64,000 nt of DNA from Magnaporthiopsis rhizophila (GCA_003049465.1 PYSS01000048.1:62001-126000); one strand, 5' to 3'; shown: positions 12,701 to 24,390, numbered from the stretch's first letter. Notes: a model not told the origin generated them from the letters alone. Program-made: numbers and translations.

Positions 12701-15700
12701 CACATGCCGCGGAACTGTCTTGACACTAGCTTCCCGGGTTCCGGATGGAGGGAGAACTGGAGCCGCAATCTGGGAACATCAACGTCAGAGTGCGCTTGGG
12801 TCTCGTCGTGGCAGACATGCAGGTAGTCTCTGTCCTCGATAGGCTGGAGAACTTTAGAAATCTCCTTCTCCGTTCTGCTCCCCCGTGAGACCAGGAGGCG
12901 TGCCCCCTTGCGGAGCTCCCAGGTGCCCGCGCCTTTTCTAGACAGCGTCCAGCCGTCTCGCAAGGACTCTTCGCCTCGCTTCCAGGAGCTTTGGGCTGGG
13001 CGAAACTCGACAACATCCTTGGCCGCGTTGTACCAGTGTGTGTAATCCTCAACAAACGATGCAGGAAGAAAGCCTCGGAAGCAGTCTTCCGGGACGATAT
13101 GGTACGTAGTCGTCTCTGGGGCGCAGTGCGTGGCGTACACGAGCAGGCCGTAGGAGTCCGAGAGCCCCATGCTGACGATGTAGCCCGAGACTATGGCTTT
13201 GAGGCCGAACTGCATGCCAGGGACGTTGGTGGGCATGACGTCAAGGATCGCGTTGCCGAACAGCTGCCTGTAAAGTCTGTAGCCCTCGTACTCACGTGGA
13301 AGTCGAGATAGTGGGAGGCCTGCAATTATTAGTGAGCATGGATGATTAGAGAAGGATAAATAAGAGGACATAGGAAAGGATATAGGAAAGGATATAGGAA
13401 AGGATATAGGAAAGGATATAGGAAAGGATATAGGAAAGGATATAGGAAAGGATATTGGAAAGGATATAGGAAAGGATATAGGAAAGGGGAAAGGAAGGGA
13501 GAAGAGAACGGAAAAGAAAAGGAAAAGAGAAAAAAACGTCTTGCCGTACCGTTAACAAGTAGCTCAGCCGTCAGCAAGTTGTACATGACCTTCAAGGAAC
13601 GGCCGTGAATCGGGGCCGTCGCGGTCTCCAGCCAGTGACCAAGTGGGTGTGACAGGGGCGTCCACCGGCCACGTTTGCTGTATTCCGGCCAGGACTTGTG
13701 TATAGCGTTGTCGAGCGCATTTTCCTGGAATCCCTCCGCCGTGAACAAGCCCATCAGGTGAGCACGGGCACGACTGCAGACCCGCTTCCAGCGAAGAATC
13801 ATGAGCGACAACAGTGTCCCCTGCGGCCTCAGGTCGTCGGGCGCGAGGCACTCCTGGCAGCTGATGGAGCACTGCACGAGGATCGACGCATCGTCGAGGC
13901 CGCTCAGCAGGGGCTGGAGGTGGCGCTCCTCGACGTCGAAGGTGGCGGTGCAGATCAGAGCGATCTCGGCGATCTTTGGGAACAGCTCCAGGCGGAAGTC
14001 GTTGTCCGTGATGGACTGCGCCTTGGCGCGAACCAATTTCAGCCAGTTGCAAGCGATGCCGCGAGCCTCCCTAAGAAACCCCAAGCAGGCAAGATGCACA
14101 TCCGGGTCGGACGAAAGGGCCAAGGCGCGGCTGGCGATGAAGATGAAGTTTGCGAGGGCCTGCGACGATTCCCAGTTCTGCTTGATCCGACCCGCGGCCT
14201 CGCGCAGCGCAGCGACGAGCTTGTGGCAGAATTCGGCGTCATTCAGGACCTTGTGGCCCTCCCTCAAGTCGGACCCCTTGGTAGGGGGTCCTGCTTGGTA
14301 CATGGCCTGGAAGAGGACCACGCTCGTCTCGTCCTTGCGGAAGTCGATGCATGGAGAAGCCGCCTCGCAAAGGATGTCCATCCACTGTAACTCGTGCTGC
14401 GAGAGGACGGATGCGAGGCCATTGTACTCGGGCACACTCATCGAGTCGGGGGTCTCATGCTGGTTGGCAATCGCCTGGTTCGGGTCCAATCCCTGCGGTC
14501 TGTAGCTGGGCCGGAAGATGTATTTCTCCAGCCACCGCGTCGCTGTCGGGAGGCTGTACAGACAGCGGCGCGGCTCCTCCTCATCGAACTCGAACCTGTC
14601 GGTATACTCGGTTTTGGCGCTGTCATAGTACGCCCAAGTCATGCCGTTGTTGAGGCACACGTCGTGCTCTGCGAGGCCGAGAACATGCTTTAAGTTTCGA
14701 TGGGTCCGGGCGTTTGGCTTGGTCGACGAGGCCAAGGTGATGCGTGGCCCTGCCCCTTGCGGGTAGGCATACACCGAGAGGGCCTCATACCGCCCCAAGT
14801 GGTCCTCCACCTCCGTAGCAGCGTCGGCCCCGTAGCAGCAGTCGAGGACGTCGAGCAATAGAAGCGCCGTCGCTTCACGCCACGCGCTGAAGTGGTGCGG
14901 CGGGCGAAGCTCGAAGACCGTCGCAAAGCCCGCATGAGGTGCCAGGGGGAGCGGCCACTCGTGGATATAGATCTTAACGCCGTCCATCTCTCGCTTGAGC
15001 TGGCATCTTCTGCAGGCGAAGTGCTGGAGGAGGTACTCCTTAGACCGAGAGTTCCAAATTTGAACGTATTCGCAGGAGAGACTGTCGTATACGGCCTTCA
15101 GATCTCTATACTTGCTCTGAAGTCGGTGAAGCTCGGCGACCTTTGCCTTTTTTGCCCCTGTGGCATCTTCGACGATGCGGTAGTGGAGCTCCTGAAGTGG
15201 TTGAGAGCCGAGGTAATATTGCACCGCAAAGGAATCTGAAAAGGACAAGTGCCATTGAAGTTAGTCCGCGGACCTTTTTGAAGAAACAGGAACAAGCGTG
15301 CTGTAGATAAAAGAATAGCAAAAGAGAGGTATTTCTAATGCATGGGTGGAGGATCGGTATAAAAGTGAACAAAATGTTAAGCAGAATAAAAATAAACCAG
15401 GGGTAAAAGAAAAACCAAAAAACAGATAGAAGATGGACTAAAAAAAGCAAGTTATTACAAAATATAAAATGGCAAAAGAGCAAATTAGAAATATAACAGG
15501 AACATATTAGGAAGATACCATGAAAAGAAATGTAAACCAGAAAGAGGAACATTATGGGGGGATGAACACATGATAGGGAGAAACAAACAGAACCTTGAAA
15601 AGGAGAATATACTAACTTTCGGCACCAAACGACTGGAAAATGTCCGGAAGCGAGCTGTTGGCGGCGCGCCCTCGCTCTTCGAGATAGAGCTCCGCTTTGG

Positions 15701-17516
15701 CGAGCCTGCTCATCTGCCCGCGAAAGGGCAGGATCAATGACTGCAGGAGCTGAGCCGGCACGTGCGGGTCGTACTTGCGGAGCAGGGGCTCCAGGGTGGT
15801 GGCGGATTTATCACACGCGATCCAGAGTTCGAGAGCGGTGAGGACAAGAGAAGAGCCGCCTTCGGGGTTCCTGCGGTATTCGGCCGTTGCGGTCCCCCAG
15901 TAGTCCTCCAGCAGGCGGCGTAGCTGCCGACAAGTGTCTGGGCCGCTGGCGTTCGCCTCGATCCAGGAATCGAGGTGCTCGGCCACCCACTTCTCAAATG
16001 CGGCAAGAGTAAAGGCGGCGTAGCTCGACGAGTGTTGTGAGAGTGAGGGCAAGGAGCCCGGCTCAAACTCCTCGGGATACGACTTGCGACCGAAGCTGGC
16101 CTCTGACAGCGACTGGGTTCGAGTACCGATGGACCCGAGGAACTTGTCGACCACCGGAAGGCGGTGAAAGACGTCCCGGCCCGGGTCCAGACACTCGAGC
16201 TGCGGATGGTCGCAAGACTGAGACGAGAGGGAGAGGATCCGCTCCTGACGCCTTTTGAGTTCGGCCGTAGCCTTGCCCATCGCCTCGTCGACGTATCGAA
16301 CGAGCCAGCCTTCCTCGATACCCATGCCATGCTGGACGAGTTTGTGCCTCCGGCGGGCAACCTTGGCGACCATGACTGCGATGTGGTCGCTTGACAGATG
16401 CCTCGTCGGTGTCTCGTCGAGAACAGTGGCGGCAAAGAAGAGCATGAAGGATTTATATATGTCCTGCCCCTCGGGCGAGTGTCGCGAGAAGGTGAGCTGC
16501 ACGGCGATCCTGGCGAGTAGCCACGTACGAGACCGACGCCATGGCTTCAGCTCCTTACTGTCCAGCAGGATGGTGTCTCGGACGTTCTTCTGGATGCTTT
16601 GTCCTCCGCCAGGCCGGGATTCCTGGCCAAGAACCCCTGAAAATAGCCACTCGGTAACCCACATCGGGTCACGCGTATCCCTCTCCTCGTCATGGACATC
16701 GCTTGACTTTTTCACCGATGGCTGGGTGCCCGGGGCCGTCTGCCGGCACAAGGTGGACAAAGTATGGACGAGATTCTCGCGGAATGCATTTTCCATGAAC
16801 TTGTCGAGTGTGACAGAAACAGCGACGTCGGGAAACTGGCGGCGGAGTCGGCCTGGTGACCTCATGACAGTTTCGTTCCGCAGAGAGAGCTCAAATGCCT
16901 CCTTTATTGCGAGTGTTAGCTCGGGGTTCGGTATATCAAGGTGTGACTATAAAAAAAATCTCCTGGGACGTGGGAAAGAAAGGATTTCTAGAGCGGCCGG
17001 GGGCATTTAACGAAAGAATTAAGATCCAATCAAGACTTACGATATAAACCGAACGATCCTTCTTGCTGATCATCACTCCGGCATTCTGGCTGCAAATGTC
17101 CAGCGCGATGGCTCCATCTGCGTATTTGATGGTAGAAAAAAGCATCAGTATCAGGAAGGCGGCAAGTACTATAGAAATAGACAGAAACAAAAGCTAAGGG
17201 GACACCTACCGCTCTGGCACATGCCCTGGAGGATGGCGGAGAGCTTCTCGGCGTCGATGTCTTTATTGGGCCCGGTGGCCTCACTCGTTCGCACAGCCAG
17301 GTCGAGAGCGGAAGCGACGACAGCGTGCTGGCTCGCGCCGACCCGATGGAGGAAGCCGCTGAGGCATGTACGCAGAGTCGATAGCAGATGCGATTCCAGA
17401 TCGGCGTCCCAGTCGTCGCCGCCAGGCAGTTGGGGAGGGAAAAACACATGGTTGACCAGGTAGGCTGACCGCTGCTCTTGCAAGCTCTGGTCAACCTTCT
17501 TCCGGCTTGTTGACAT
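6786..17516 (-). CDS. Giant DUF6606/DUF3638/DUF3645 protein, 3204 aa
   Basis: Eight exons: 17210-17516, 17041-17117, 15617-16946, 13550-15235, 9650-13319, 8881-9466, 7016-8839, 6786-6920. All splice sites are GT..AG, frames join at every junction and the sum is exactly 3205 codons. The N-terminus (AYLVNHVFFPPQLP) matches the DUF6606 start of large fungal proteins that databases often label ubiquitinyl hydrolase. DUF3638 is marked by a Walker-A-like NMGEGKST at residues 2121-2128 and LVQPEHLLSFKLMGLEFL. DUF3645 is marked by KRPLLLLRGLLAGGVLGF near 2390. A DEAH box with the family signature (FLDEAHTRGTDLKLP) starts at D2718. The C-terminus LKVLMTKIRRDCESI also fits the family. Exon 6 uses the acceptor TCACAG|C at 9467, because nearer AGs break the frame. 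The nucleotide-binding motifs argue for an ATPase or helicase-like core; the hydrolase label is a family annotation and I see no diagnostic protease motif. Confidence 0.88.
13320..13549 (-). repeat. 12-bp tandem repeat inside an intron of the giant gene
   Basis: The 230-nt intron 4 (GTACGG..GCAG) is mostly about ten copies of GGATATAGGAAA (+ strand; TTTCCTATATCC in the sense strand) at 13369-13490, one copy carrying GATATTGG. Purine-rich tails follow to about 13536. Donor, a CTAATAATT-like branch region and acceptor flank the array, so the gene frame is unaffected by copy number. Confidence 0.9.
15236..15616 (-). other. Long A/T-rich intron 3 of the giant gene
   Basis: At 381 nt it is several times longer than most introns in the window, and it is strongly A-rich on the + strand (T-rich in sense), with no open frame. 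Donor GTTAGT (15611-15616) and acceptor TTTTCAG join exons 3 and 4 in frame. Confidence 0.75.
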
Positions 17517-19335
17517 CTTCTGACGTGCAAGGGCCCTCGGCCATTCGGGGACTTGGAGGGAAGTCTGCAGTCGGGGGTACTGGGCTGAGCTGAATGGGGT
17601 CGATTCTTTGATGGGAAAAGAAAGTGATATGGGAAAGAGGTGGTGGGTGGGTTGGGAAGGAATTGATTGAGGCTGGGCGGGAGGATATCAAATAAAGATT
17701 TGTGTTGGTTCAGCAAACGAGCAGTCGGCCTGTGGTAGCCTGGTAGGCACGGTAGCCAGGCTGCGTCGGGAGGGAAAATTTTGTGCCGCCCAGGCACCTG
17801 CAGCCAACATATGCCGGAGGCCCATCAGGGCCTTCTACGGAGGGACAAACGGGATCCAATAACAAACATCCCACGGCCTCCCGGGCGTTTGACTCATATT
17901 CTCTTTTTCGAATGACGCTATACACCATGGCAAGCTAGAAGGAATTCCTAGGGGGGGAACCCGGGTATGCATGCAAGAGGGAGATATCTGGGCAGGTTGT
18001 CCAAATAAAAGCCAGCAATCGGCAGCATCTGCGTGAGGAGATTGATAAAAGGAATAAATATAAAGATAAAGGAAAATGCAGGAAATAAGATAAGATCAAG
18101 GAAATAAAGCAAGAGATATGAAATAAAACAAGAAACAGGAAATAGAACAAGAAACAGGAAATAGAACAAGATATAGGATATAGAACAAGGCATAGGAAAC
18201 AAAAATGATCCCAGGAAATAGGAAGGAGACAGCCCGATAAAACAGTGCATAATTTTCTTTGGCCGCCGTGCCGGGCACCCATCAAGATGGATAGGTGATA
18301 TATAGGTAGCCAGCCATCCTTGAGAATCCAGCCGAATATAGGACGCCACCAAAGGCACACCAAGACATGATGCTGTCGTCAAGCTAAGCACCAGCCAGCT
18401 TTGCTTCGAGACGCGTGTGTAGTGGATCCGACCGAAGCAGGGTTGAAGCCTTTACGTCAGCGGGTCACGGGACGTTCCGGTGATGCTTGTCCGCTTCTGC
18501 TCCTCCTTCTTTAGGCAAAGATACAGTAGTGCATAAAAAGAAGAACTTGCAGCATGCAGAAAATGACGAAATGCAAGCCTCCCACGGCTCCATCTTGTGC
18601 GTGGATGCAACTAAATACCAGGTATGTATGATCCCACATCGACGGCTTTCAAAACAGCGGACTTTGGCTGATACAACACCGCGAGTAGACATGATTATCG
18701 TCGACAGCGCATTCATGCGACCGAGGTTTTGCGCATGGAACCGAGTAGAGGCAGTATGTTTAACATGGATGCGGCTCCCGTGCGGTAGAAGAGACTTGAC
18801 CCGGATGTGCTGAGTGCAGCAAGCCTCGAGGGAGGTGTGGACTAATTGGGTTTGATCATGGTGCTACACAACCCGGGCGGCTACCGCCGACGATGACTTC
18901 TCGCCGTGCCGGACCGCGTCGTGGATATAGGATATGCCACCTCTGAATTCGCGGACGGCGTCCAAGCGGCGCCGTATTTCACCCTTTGTTGTCCAAACGG
19001 CAAGAAGACGAGGCTGCTGCTGTGGAGAAAGCAAACACACAAGGAGAACAAAAGAAAATGAGGGAGGGAAGGGGTGGGACCCGTCACCGCCTATTGCTCC
19101 CCACACAACCGCGTTAAGTCGACCAAGGGACAAGAAACTGTATCCTGTATCCTTCATTATCAGCTCTTCTTCCACTCGCGAGCTTCATGGACGGGGAGCG
19201 ATGCTGCTGATATGCACGGATAGAACGGCACAAATATTTCAACCGTCCGCCCAGCACAATGCCATAGCTCAGCAACCACCTAGCTTGCTGAGAACAGACC
19301 GCGCCGTCCCAACCTAGCAGCCGGACGTCCGATTT

Positions 19336-19374
<39 letters not shown>

Positions 19375-20018
19375 AGTTTAGCAAAAACAAGCAGCTAATG
19401 CGCCGCCAACGCCAGGCTACGGTAGATCGACGCCTTGCAGCGCCGCCGTCGCCTGTGGTGGACATTGCGTGTACGTAGTGCAGACAGCCTACCCTTATTT
19501 TCGGAAATGCGACTGGTCTGAGCCTCCAGCTGGCTGGCGTGGTGGGCTTGATTATTGTGCACAAGGAAAAAAAAAAAAAAAAAAAAAGATCCGTTTCGCA
19601 AACAAGGGCGGGACACGAGCGGCCGGTACCTTGCATATGCAGGTGCCCGGCAAGGCCCGTCGTGAGACATGTCCCTCGGCAACGGGAGTGAAAATATTAG
19701 ATGGCAAACGACGCACAAAGTCATGGCACACATGTATTGGGGTGCCACGACTGCGTCCGGGCCTCCAAACGAGTGGCTCAGCTTGGCCGTGCATACGGCT
19801 TCCTGAAAACCAATACGAGAAATGTCGGCCGGCGTCCGGGATCCAAAAGAGTCGAGTGTTGCAGAAGGGAGAGTGTTGGCAGACATCAGTTCTGGCTTTT
19901 TTCAGTTCATTTCACGATGGCTAATGGTATCGTACAAACGCAGGGTGAAAGTCCCCCGAGGCAAGACCTTCAGGGAATAGATGCAGACAATAAAAACTAG
20001 GTAATAGGGGTGCGCTTT
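17517..20018. other. Gene-poor interval with repeats and A-tracts
   Basis: Upstream region of the giant gene. Contains a degenerate polypurine repeat at about 18060-18225 and A-tracts at 19339-19373 (35 nt) and 19567-19587 (21 nt). Apparent frames cross these tracts or lack motifs, and I support no gene. Confidence 0.5.
18060..18225. repeat. Polypurine minisatellite (AAATAGAACAAGA/ATAGGA units)
   Basis: Imperfect repeats of AACAAGAAACAGGAAATAG and ATATAGGATATAG-type units on the + strand, related to the other purine arrays of the window. Confidence 0.7.
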
Positions 20019-20645
20019 CTAGGAAAGCGGGAGAAGAGCCAAGCGGCCGACAAAGGTAGTGAGTAAAACCATCGCAATGCAAGCAAACAGGATGTAGACT
20101 GCGGGAAGCAGCATCAAGGTACAACGTAAAGAGGTATCAAAAATCAACAAATGCGGCCCAAAGAAGCGAAGTGTAAGGTTGAATGGATCCCGAGTGACAC
20201 GAGAGCCAAGGCGGAAAATGTGCCCAGGAAGAAGAAAAAAAAACTCCGGTATCACCAAGTTCCCCGCTAACAAAAAAGTGGCTTTGCATAGCCCGGGCTC
20301 ACCCAAGAAGCGAAGTGCACTACCCAGGCAGGCCCAAAGATGAGGGTAAAAAAGCCACAGCACCAAGAACCAACAGAGCAACAAAGGAAAGAGATTTTTG
20401 GAGCGACGCCACCGTCCGCGTGGTCTGCGGCAGGCAGGAGAAGGATGGGATGAGCGGATTTGTAGATAGATGGTATTTTGCGTAGGTAGGTAGGTAAAAG
20501 GGTGTGTGAGCGCACGGTGTCGCATAAGGCAAAAAGGTTCGTATGTAGCGTTCCCCCCTTTTCCAACCCACAGCGACGAGCGACTCGATTTCCAAGCGAG
20601 TGACCCGCGCATTGTCCAATGACACGCAGCCGTCGTTTGTCTCAT
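20019..20645 (-). CDS. Doubtful hydrophobic ORF, 208 aa
   Basis: ATG-initiated single frame. The first 90 residues have no recognisable character. The second half holds three or four hydrophobic stretches (FPLLLCWFLVLWLF, LFACIAMVLLTTFV) that could be membrane segments. No family is recognised. The base composition is more A/T-rich than in confirmed genes here, and neither promoter nor splice context helps, so chance is a real possibility. Confidence 0.18.
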   Translation of the reverse strand: MRQTTAACHWTMRGSLAWKSSRSSLWVGKGGNATYEPFCLMRHRALTHPFTYLPTQNTIYLQIRSSHPSPACRRPRGRWRRSKNLFPLLLCWFLVLWLFYPHLWACLGSALRFLGEPGLCKATFLLAGNLVIPEFFFLLPGHIFRLGSRVTRDPFNLTLRFFGPHLLIFDTSLRCTLMLLPAVYILFACIAMVLLTTFVGRLALLPLS

Positions 20646-20786
20646 AAACTCATTGTGGGGTATCCAATGTTTTTTTTTGCCAGCGCATTAGGCTTCAACT
20701 TGGGTTGCTGTGCTCTCCAAGAAGCGTTCGGTCGAGCGCCGAATGATATTATAAGAGACTCGCGTCTTGTGCTCGCGTCCTGCTAT

Positions 20787-21533
20787 TTACAGCAGGGCAG
20801 CGAAGGCGACGGCAGAAAGACCCAGGAGGAGGGCCGAAGGGCCGACAGCGATAGCAGCACTGGCCACCGCCTGGGTCGGGGTCGACATGGCGGTGGTGGC
20901 GGTGAAGCTGATGGGGGTGCGCGTCGCCGGAACGGTCGGGGCGGCCGTCGTGCTGTTGCATATGGCGGTGAAACCAGCCGATGCCGTCGTGTTGGCCACA
21001 TGGGTCGAAAACGACGACTCGGCAGTCGTGGTCGTGTTCACGGCCAGGAGCTGGAACGACGAGGTAGAGCTCGTGGTGGAGGTCGACGTCGAGGTAGAAG
21101 ACGACGACGAAGAGCTCGCCGTGGAGGTGACGGGCGGAAGAGGGGCGATCGAGACGACAGCGCCCTCGCACTCGGACAGGGGCTTGCCGACGGGGCAGCA
21201 AAGCTGCTCGCCCTTGGCGTCGTTGGCGCAGTAGAAGCCGTCGTCGCACGAGACGCCAGCATTGCCGGGGCAGCAGTGGGCCTTGGCGGCCTGGTTGAAG
21301 CAGTGGATGGAGCTGTCGCTCGAAGGGCACATCTCATAGCCGGCTCCGCAGGCCTCGGCACAGCTGGTTCCCATCGCGCAGAAGGCCTTGTCGGGGCTGT
21401 AGCCCGTCTCGTCACGGGCGTGGATAGCGCCAAAGAGCTGGCGGACAGCCATGTGGACGGGCACGGCCACGTCGTTCGCGGCGTGCGAGGCGACGGCGAA
21501 AGCGGCCGCGGCAGCGACAGACTTGAACAGCAT
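20787..21533 (-). CDS. Secreted Cys-rich, Ser/Thr-rich GPI-anchor-type protein
   Basis: Single exon, 248 residues. The start MLFKSVAAAAAFAVASHA is a clear signal peptide. A compact cysteine-rich region follows (about residues 50-125), with 12 Cys including two CC pairs, in stretches such as GTSCAEACGAGYEMC, AHCCPG and QLCCPVG. A Ser/Thr-rich linker (STASSSSSSSTSTSTST) that would be heavily O-glycosylated comes next. The C-terminal hydrophobic tail (VGPSALLLGLSAVAFAALL) right at the end suggests GPI attachment. The layout is that of fungal cell-surface proteins of unknown function. Role in wall structure or host/substrate contact is inference only. No neighbour gives context. Confidence 0.82.
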   Translation of the reverse strand: MLFKSVAAAAAFAVASHAANDVAVPVHMAVRQLFGAIHARDETGYSPDKAFCAMGTSCAEACGAGYEMCPSSDSSIHCFNQAAKAHCCPGNAGVSCDDGFYCANDAKGEQLCCPVGKPLSECEGAVVSIAPLPPVTSTASSSSSSSTSTSTSTTSSTSSFQLLAVNTTTTAESSFSTHVANTTASAGFTAICNSTTAAPTVPATRTPISFTATTAMSTPTQAVASAAIAVGPSALLLGLSAVAFAALL

Positions 21534-23907
21534 CCTGACTGGGTAGGTAGCGACCGTGGGTGTTGATGTTGTTATTGTTGTTGATGATGGTTGGTGTTGC
21601 TGGCCGAGCGGGCGTGGGGGGAGTGCTCCAGGCGACTAGCAAAAAGAGTGAATCGAAGGATAAAACGAACGTGGGTGTGAGAAAGAGGGCTGCGGATAGG
21701 TGAGAAAAGTCGGGACAGAGAGGGTCTCGCGTAGCCGGAGCGGGCAGACGGGTGTTTATAGCAACAATGAAGCGAGCGACTGAGAACTAGACCCGGTGGG
21801 ACGGACGGACGTGCGCTGTGGTTTCAGATAACGAATGACTAGCGGCAACAAATGATGCTGGCCAGGGTCTGGAGATCTTTGCTTCCAAGGCGTGGAGTGG
21901 AGGAGGCGAGAAAGATGGAAGCACGAGCGCAGTTCGTCAAGTGGAAACGCGGTGTCGACAAGGTGGGTGATGGGTGGAAATGAGTGGATAGAGCCTAGGA
22001 CTCTGGGGCTGGTGCGGTGAGGAAAGAAGCGAAATGTGATTTGGGCGACGATGAGAAGCTGAAGGAACGGGAAGGCACGGAGGAGGACAAGCGCCCATTT
22101 AGACAGGGTCCGATCGGGCAGGGGCAGGCGGGCAGGGGTGTGGTAAATAAAGGACGACCCGCCGTATGCGGCGCGCGTGCGCAATCTTAATGGCGCGCTC
22201 CTCGGCAGCGCTCAAAGGGCACGGGTGGGGAGGTGGGTTCGCAATCCGCCGCGATTTTTGATTGCGCCGAATTCTCGTCAAAGAAACGTCTTTCACCCCA
22301 TTCTTTGCCATCCCGTCGTTGCGCGTCTGATGGGTTTGCATTGGGCAGCCCGTAGTCCCAAGCCTCGCATCCCCGCAATAGAGCAATGAAAAGTGCCGCG
22401 CCGGGGTCAATTGGCCCACGAATTGGCGATGCTTGGGCTTCCTTATAATTGCCTTGCCCCTTGGCCGCATTTGCATCCAGCCAGCATGAATTCTCCTTTG
22501 CTCGCCAAATCAGTTCCCCACGGAGTAACTAGGTAACCGACCAAGATCCTCTCATGCAGGTCGGTCCAGGCCCCGTTCTGCTCTTTGTTGGCGTTCTTTT
22601 GCCGTGTGGTGGAAGCTGCCGCGTCTTTGTCCTGCGTTGGTCCGTTTCTCCAGCCCGTGCCGGCACCCAGTTCCCTGTCTGTTTCTGTTTCCCCAACGTT
22701 AATCGTTGGCGGAAAAGAAACAACGATAGGCGGGGACAGATTCCGTCTCATTTTCCGCCTGACCATTCCGTCTTGGGCAAGGGGCCTGGTGGATCGCTCC
22801 TTAGGGGCGAACCGATGCCACTCCTCCCCACTGCTTCGAGGGTCTTCAGCATGGAGTGCCGAGTCGCCTTTCGGAGAGCACCCGTCCGTTCGGACTATTC
22901 ATGATTCAAAGCGAGATGAGTGTCCGGCGGCGGAGTATGTCGGAATAACTGCATATCTGTGCAACCGCTGGATATCATTATGTGCTACCTGCCAAGCAGC
23001 AGACTCGTGATGTTTTTTTTTTTTTTCTTCTTCAAAAGCCGGTGTCGCCTTCGTAGACCGGAATATGCACGATGATTGCATGAATGGAATACAAGCTACA
23101 CCACCGACGGCAGCGTACCTTTGTTCCTGCGTCAGCCTGCATCCCGCTCGACCAGTGGCGTCGCATTTTGGGGGCCATTGGGCTGGTGACGAAGGATCTC
23201 TTACCTCATAAGACCGAGATAGATTGAGTGCGGGCGGGACTCCCAGGCCGTGAAACTGATTGGCCCCGTGCCTCGTCGCCCATTTTATTTTGAGTAAAAT
23301 TTGAGTGCGACTTTACCGTCCATTTCTCCTCGCGGCGGCACCCAGCGTAGCCAATCAACAATCGCCAATTGCGGCTTTGGACCTAGAGGCGGCGGCACTC
23401 GGGCGCATGCTGTTCCAACACTGCGGATAGAGAAAAAATAAAGCTTGAAAGGCTGTCAATTCGCCCACCACGTGGCCTAGGATGTTATCCGGAGCCCTGG
23501 CCTCGACTCTAAACGTTTCTGGGCGTCGTGGTGGGTATGTCTTGACTGTCTGCGTTGTCTACTTGCCGGTTAGCTAACGATTCCGCCTCAGGCTTACGAT
23601 AAGTCCAGCTTTTCCTGGCGTGATCTTTTCATATCCGACTTCTTTCACCTTGGCGTGGAGTGAGTTCCACAAGAAGACATTCGCGAATGGGGAATTTCCA
23701 GGGTCAGGAGAGCCTACCCAAAACTTCTGGATGTTAAAGAGGGCCAGAAGGGAGTGTCGAAACCAGATCTTCTCGCTCAAAATACCCGAGTTTTGGAAGA
23801 TAGTGAGTGGACCGAACACCCCTTGATCAATTGCAGGCATGGTCAGGCCCGCAATCTCGAAATGCCCCAGCGACCGACCCGCGAGCAATACACCAGACAC
23901 AAACAAA

Positions 23908-23960
<53 letters not shown>

Positions 23961-24143
23961 AATAGGAAAGGAATACGGCCAAAGGCCGACCGGAGGCCCG
24001 TGAGTGGGGCGCGGTTACGTGACCGGAGGTCACATAGTCCCCCATCCGTAACAGTCTGCAGGCCCTACTAGCCATGGCATGCTTCTAGCTGCGGTAGGTC
24101 GAGGTGCTGGCTTGTTGTTCGACGCCCGCAAGATCCTCGGTAC
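21534..24143. other. Gene-free interval
   Basis: About 2.6 kb with short frames on both strands, none with motifs. A 50-nt A-tract at 23909-23958 is followed directly by GAAATAGGAAAGGAATACGG, i.e. the purine-repeat motif again. A 110-residue minus-strand frame at 23574-23906 has no recognisable feature. Confidence 0.5.
23909..23958. repeat. 50-nt poly-A tract
   Basis: Uninterrupted A run preceded by ACAAACAAAC and followed by GAAATAGGAAAGG. It might be a retroposon tail, but I see neither coding remains nor a target-site duplication. Confidence 0.85.
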
Positions 24144-24390
24144 TCAAGACGCTTTGCGATAATCCGCAAGCGGTTGGTAGTCAACCAAGGTCTTGTACAT
24201 CTTCAGCCCATTCGCATACCGGCATCGTAGGATGGACATCCGGACAAACTGTTTTTTCTTTTTTCTGGTCCGCGTGAACAGCTTACCAAGCACTCGTGCG
24301 GCAAGTTGTAGTCGTGCCATATCCCCAACTTCTCCTGGACTTGGGCCTGGGGTCTTCGCGGCGGAAGTACACGCGCCGGTAGGCGACGCA
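24144..24390 (-). pseudogene. Coding-like fragment, unidentified
   Basis: Reading the minus strand, QEKLGIWHDYNLPHECL (about 24345-24294) is followed by GTAAGC..ACAG, a possible 38-nt intron. Then comes RMSILRCRYANGLKMYK and TLVDYQPLADYRKAS, ending at the TGA at 24144-24146. Composition and splice-like signals look protein-derived. No start codon or upstream exon is evident and I do not recognise the family. It may be a gene remnant or the last exons of a small gene. Confidence 0.22.

Noticed and set aside
19395..19886. 163-codon minus-strand frame with a Phe run
   Set aside because: The Phe run is the poly-A tract at 19567-19587 read in reverse; flanking sequence has no coding character.
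23909..23958. Poly-A tract as the tail of a retrotransposon
   Set aside because: No reverse-transcriptase remains, terminal repeats or target-site duplication could be seen around it.
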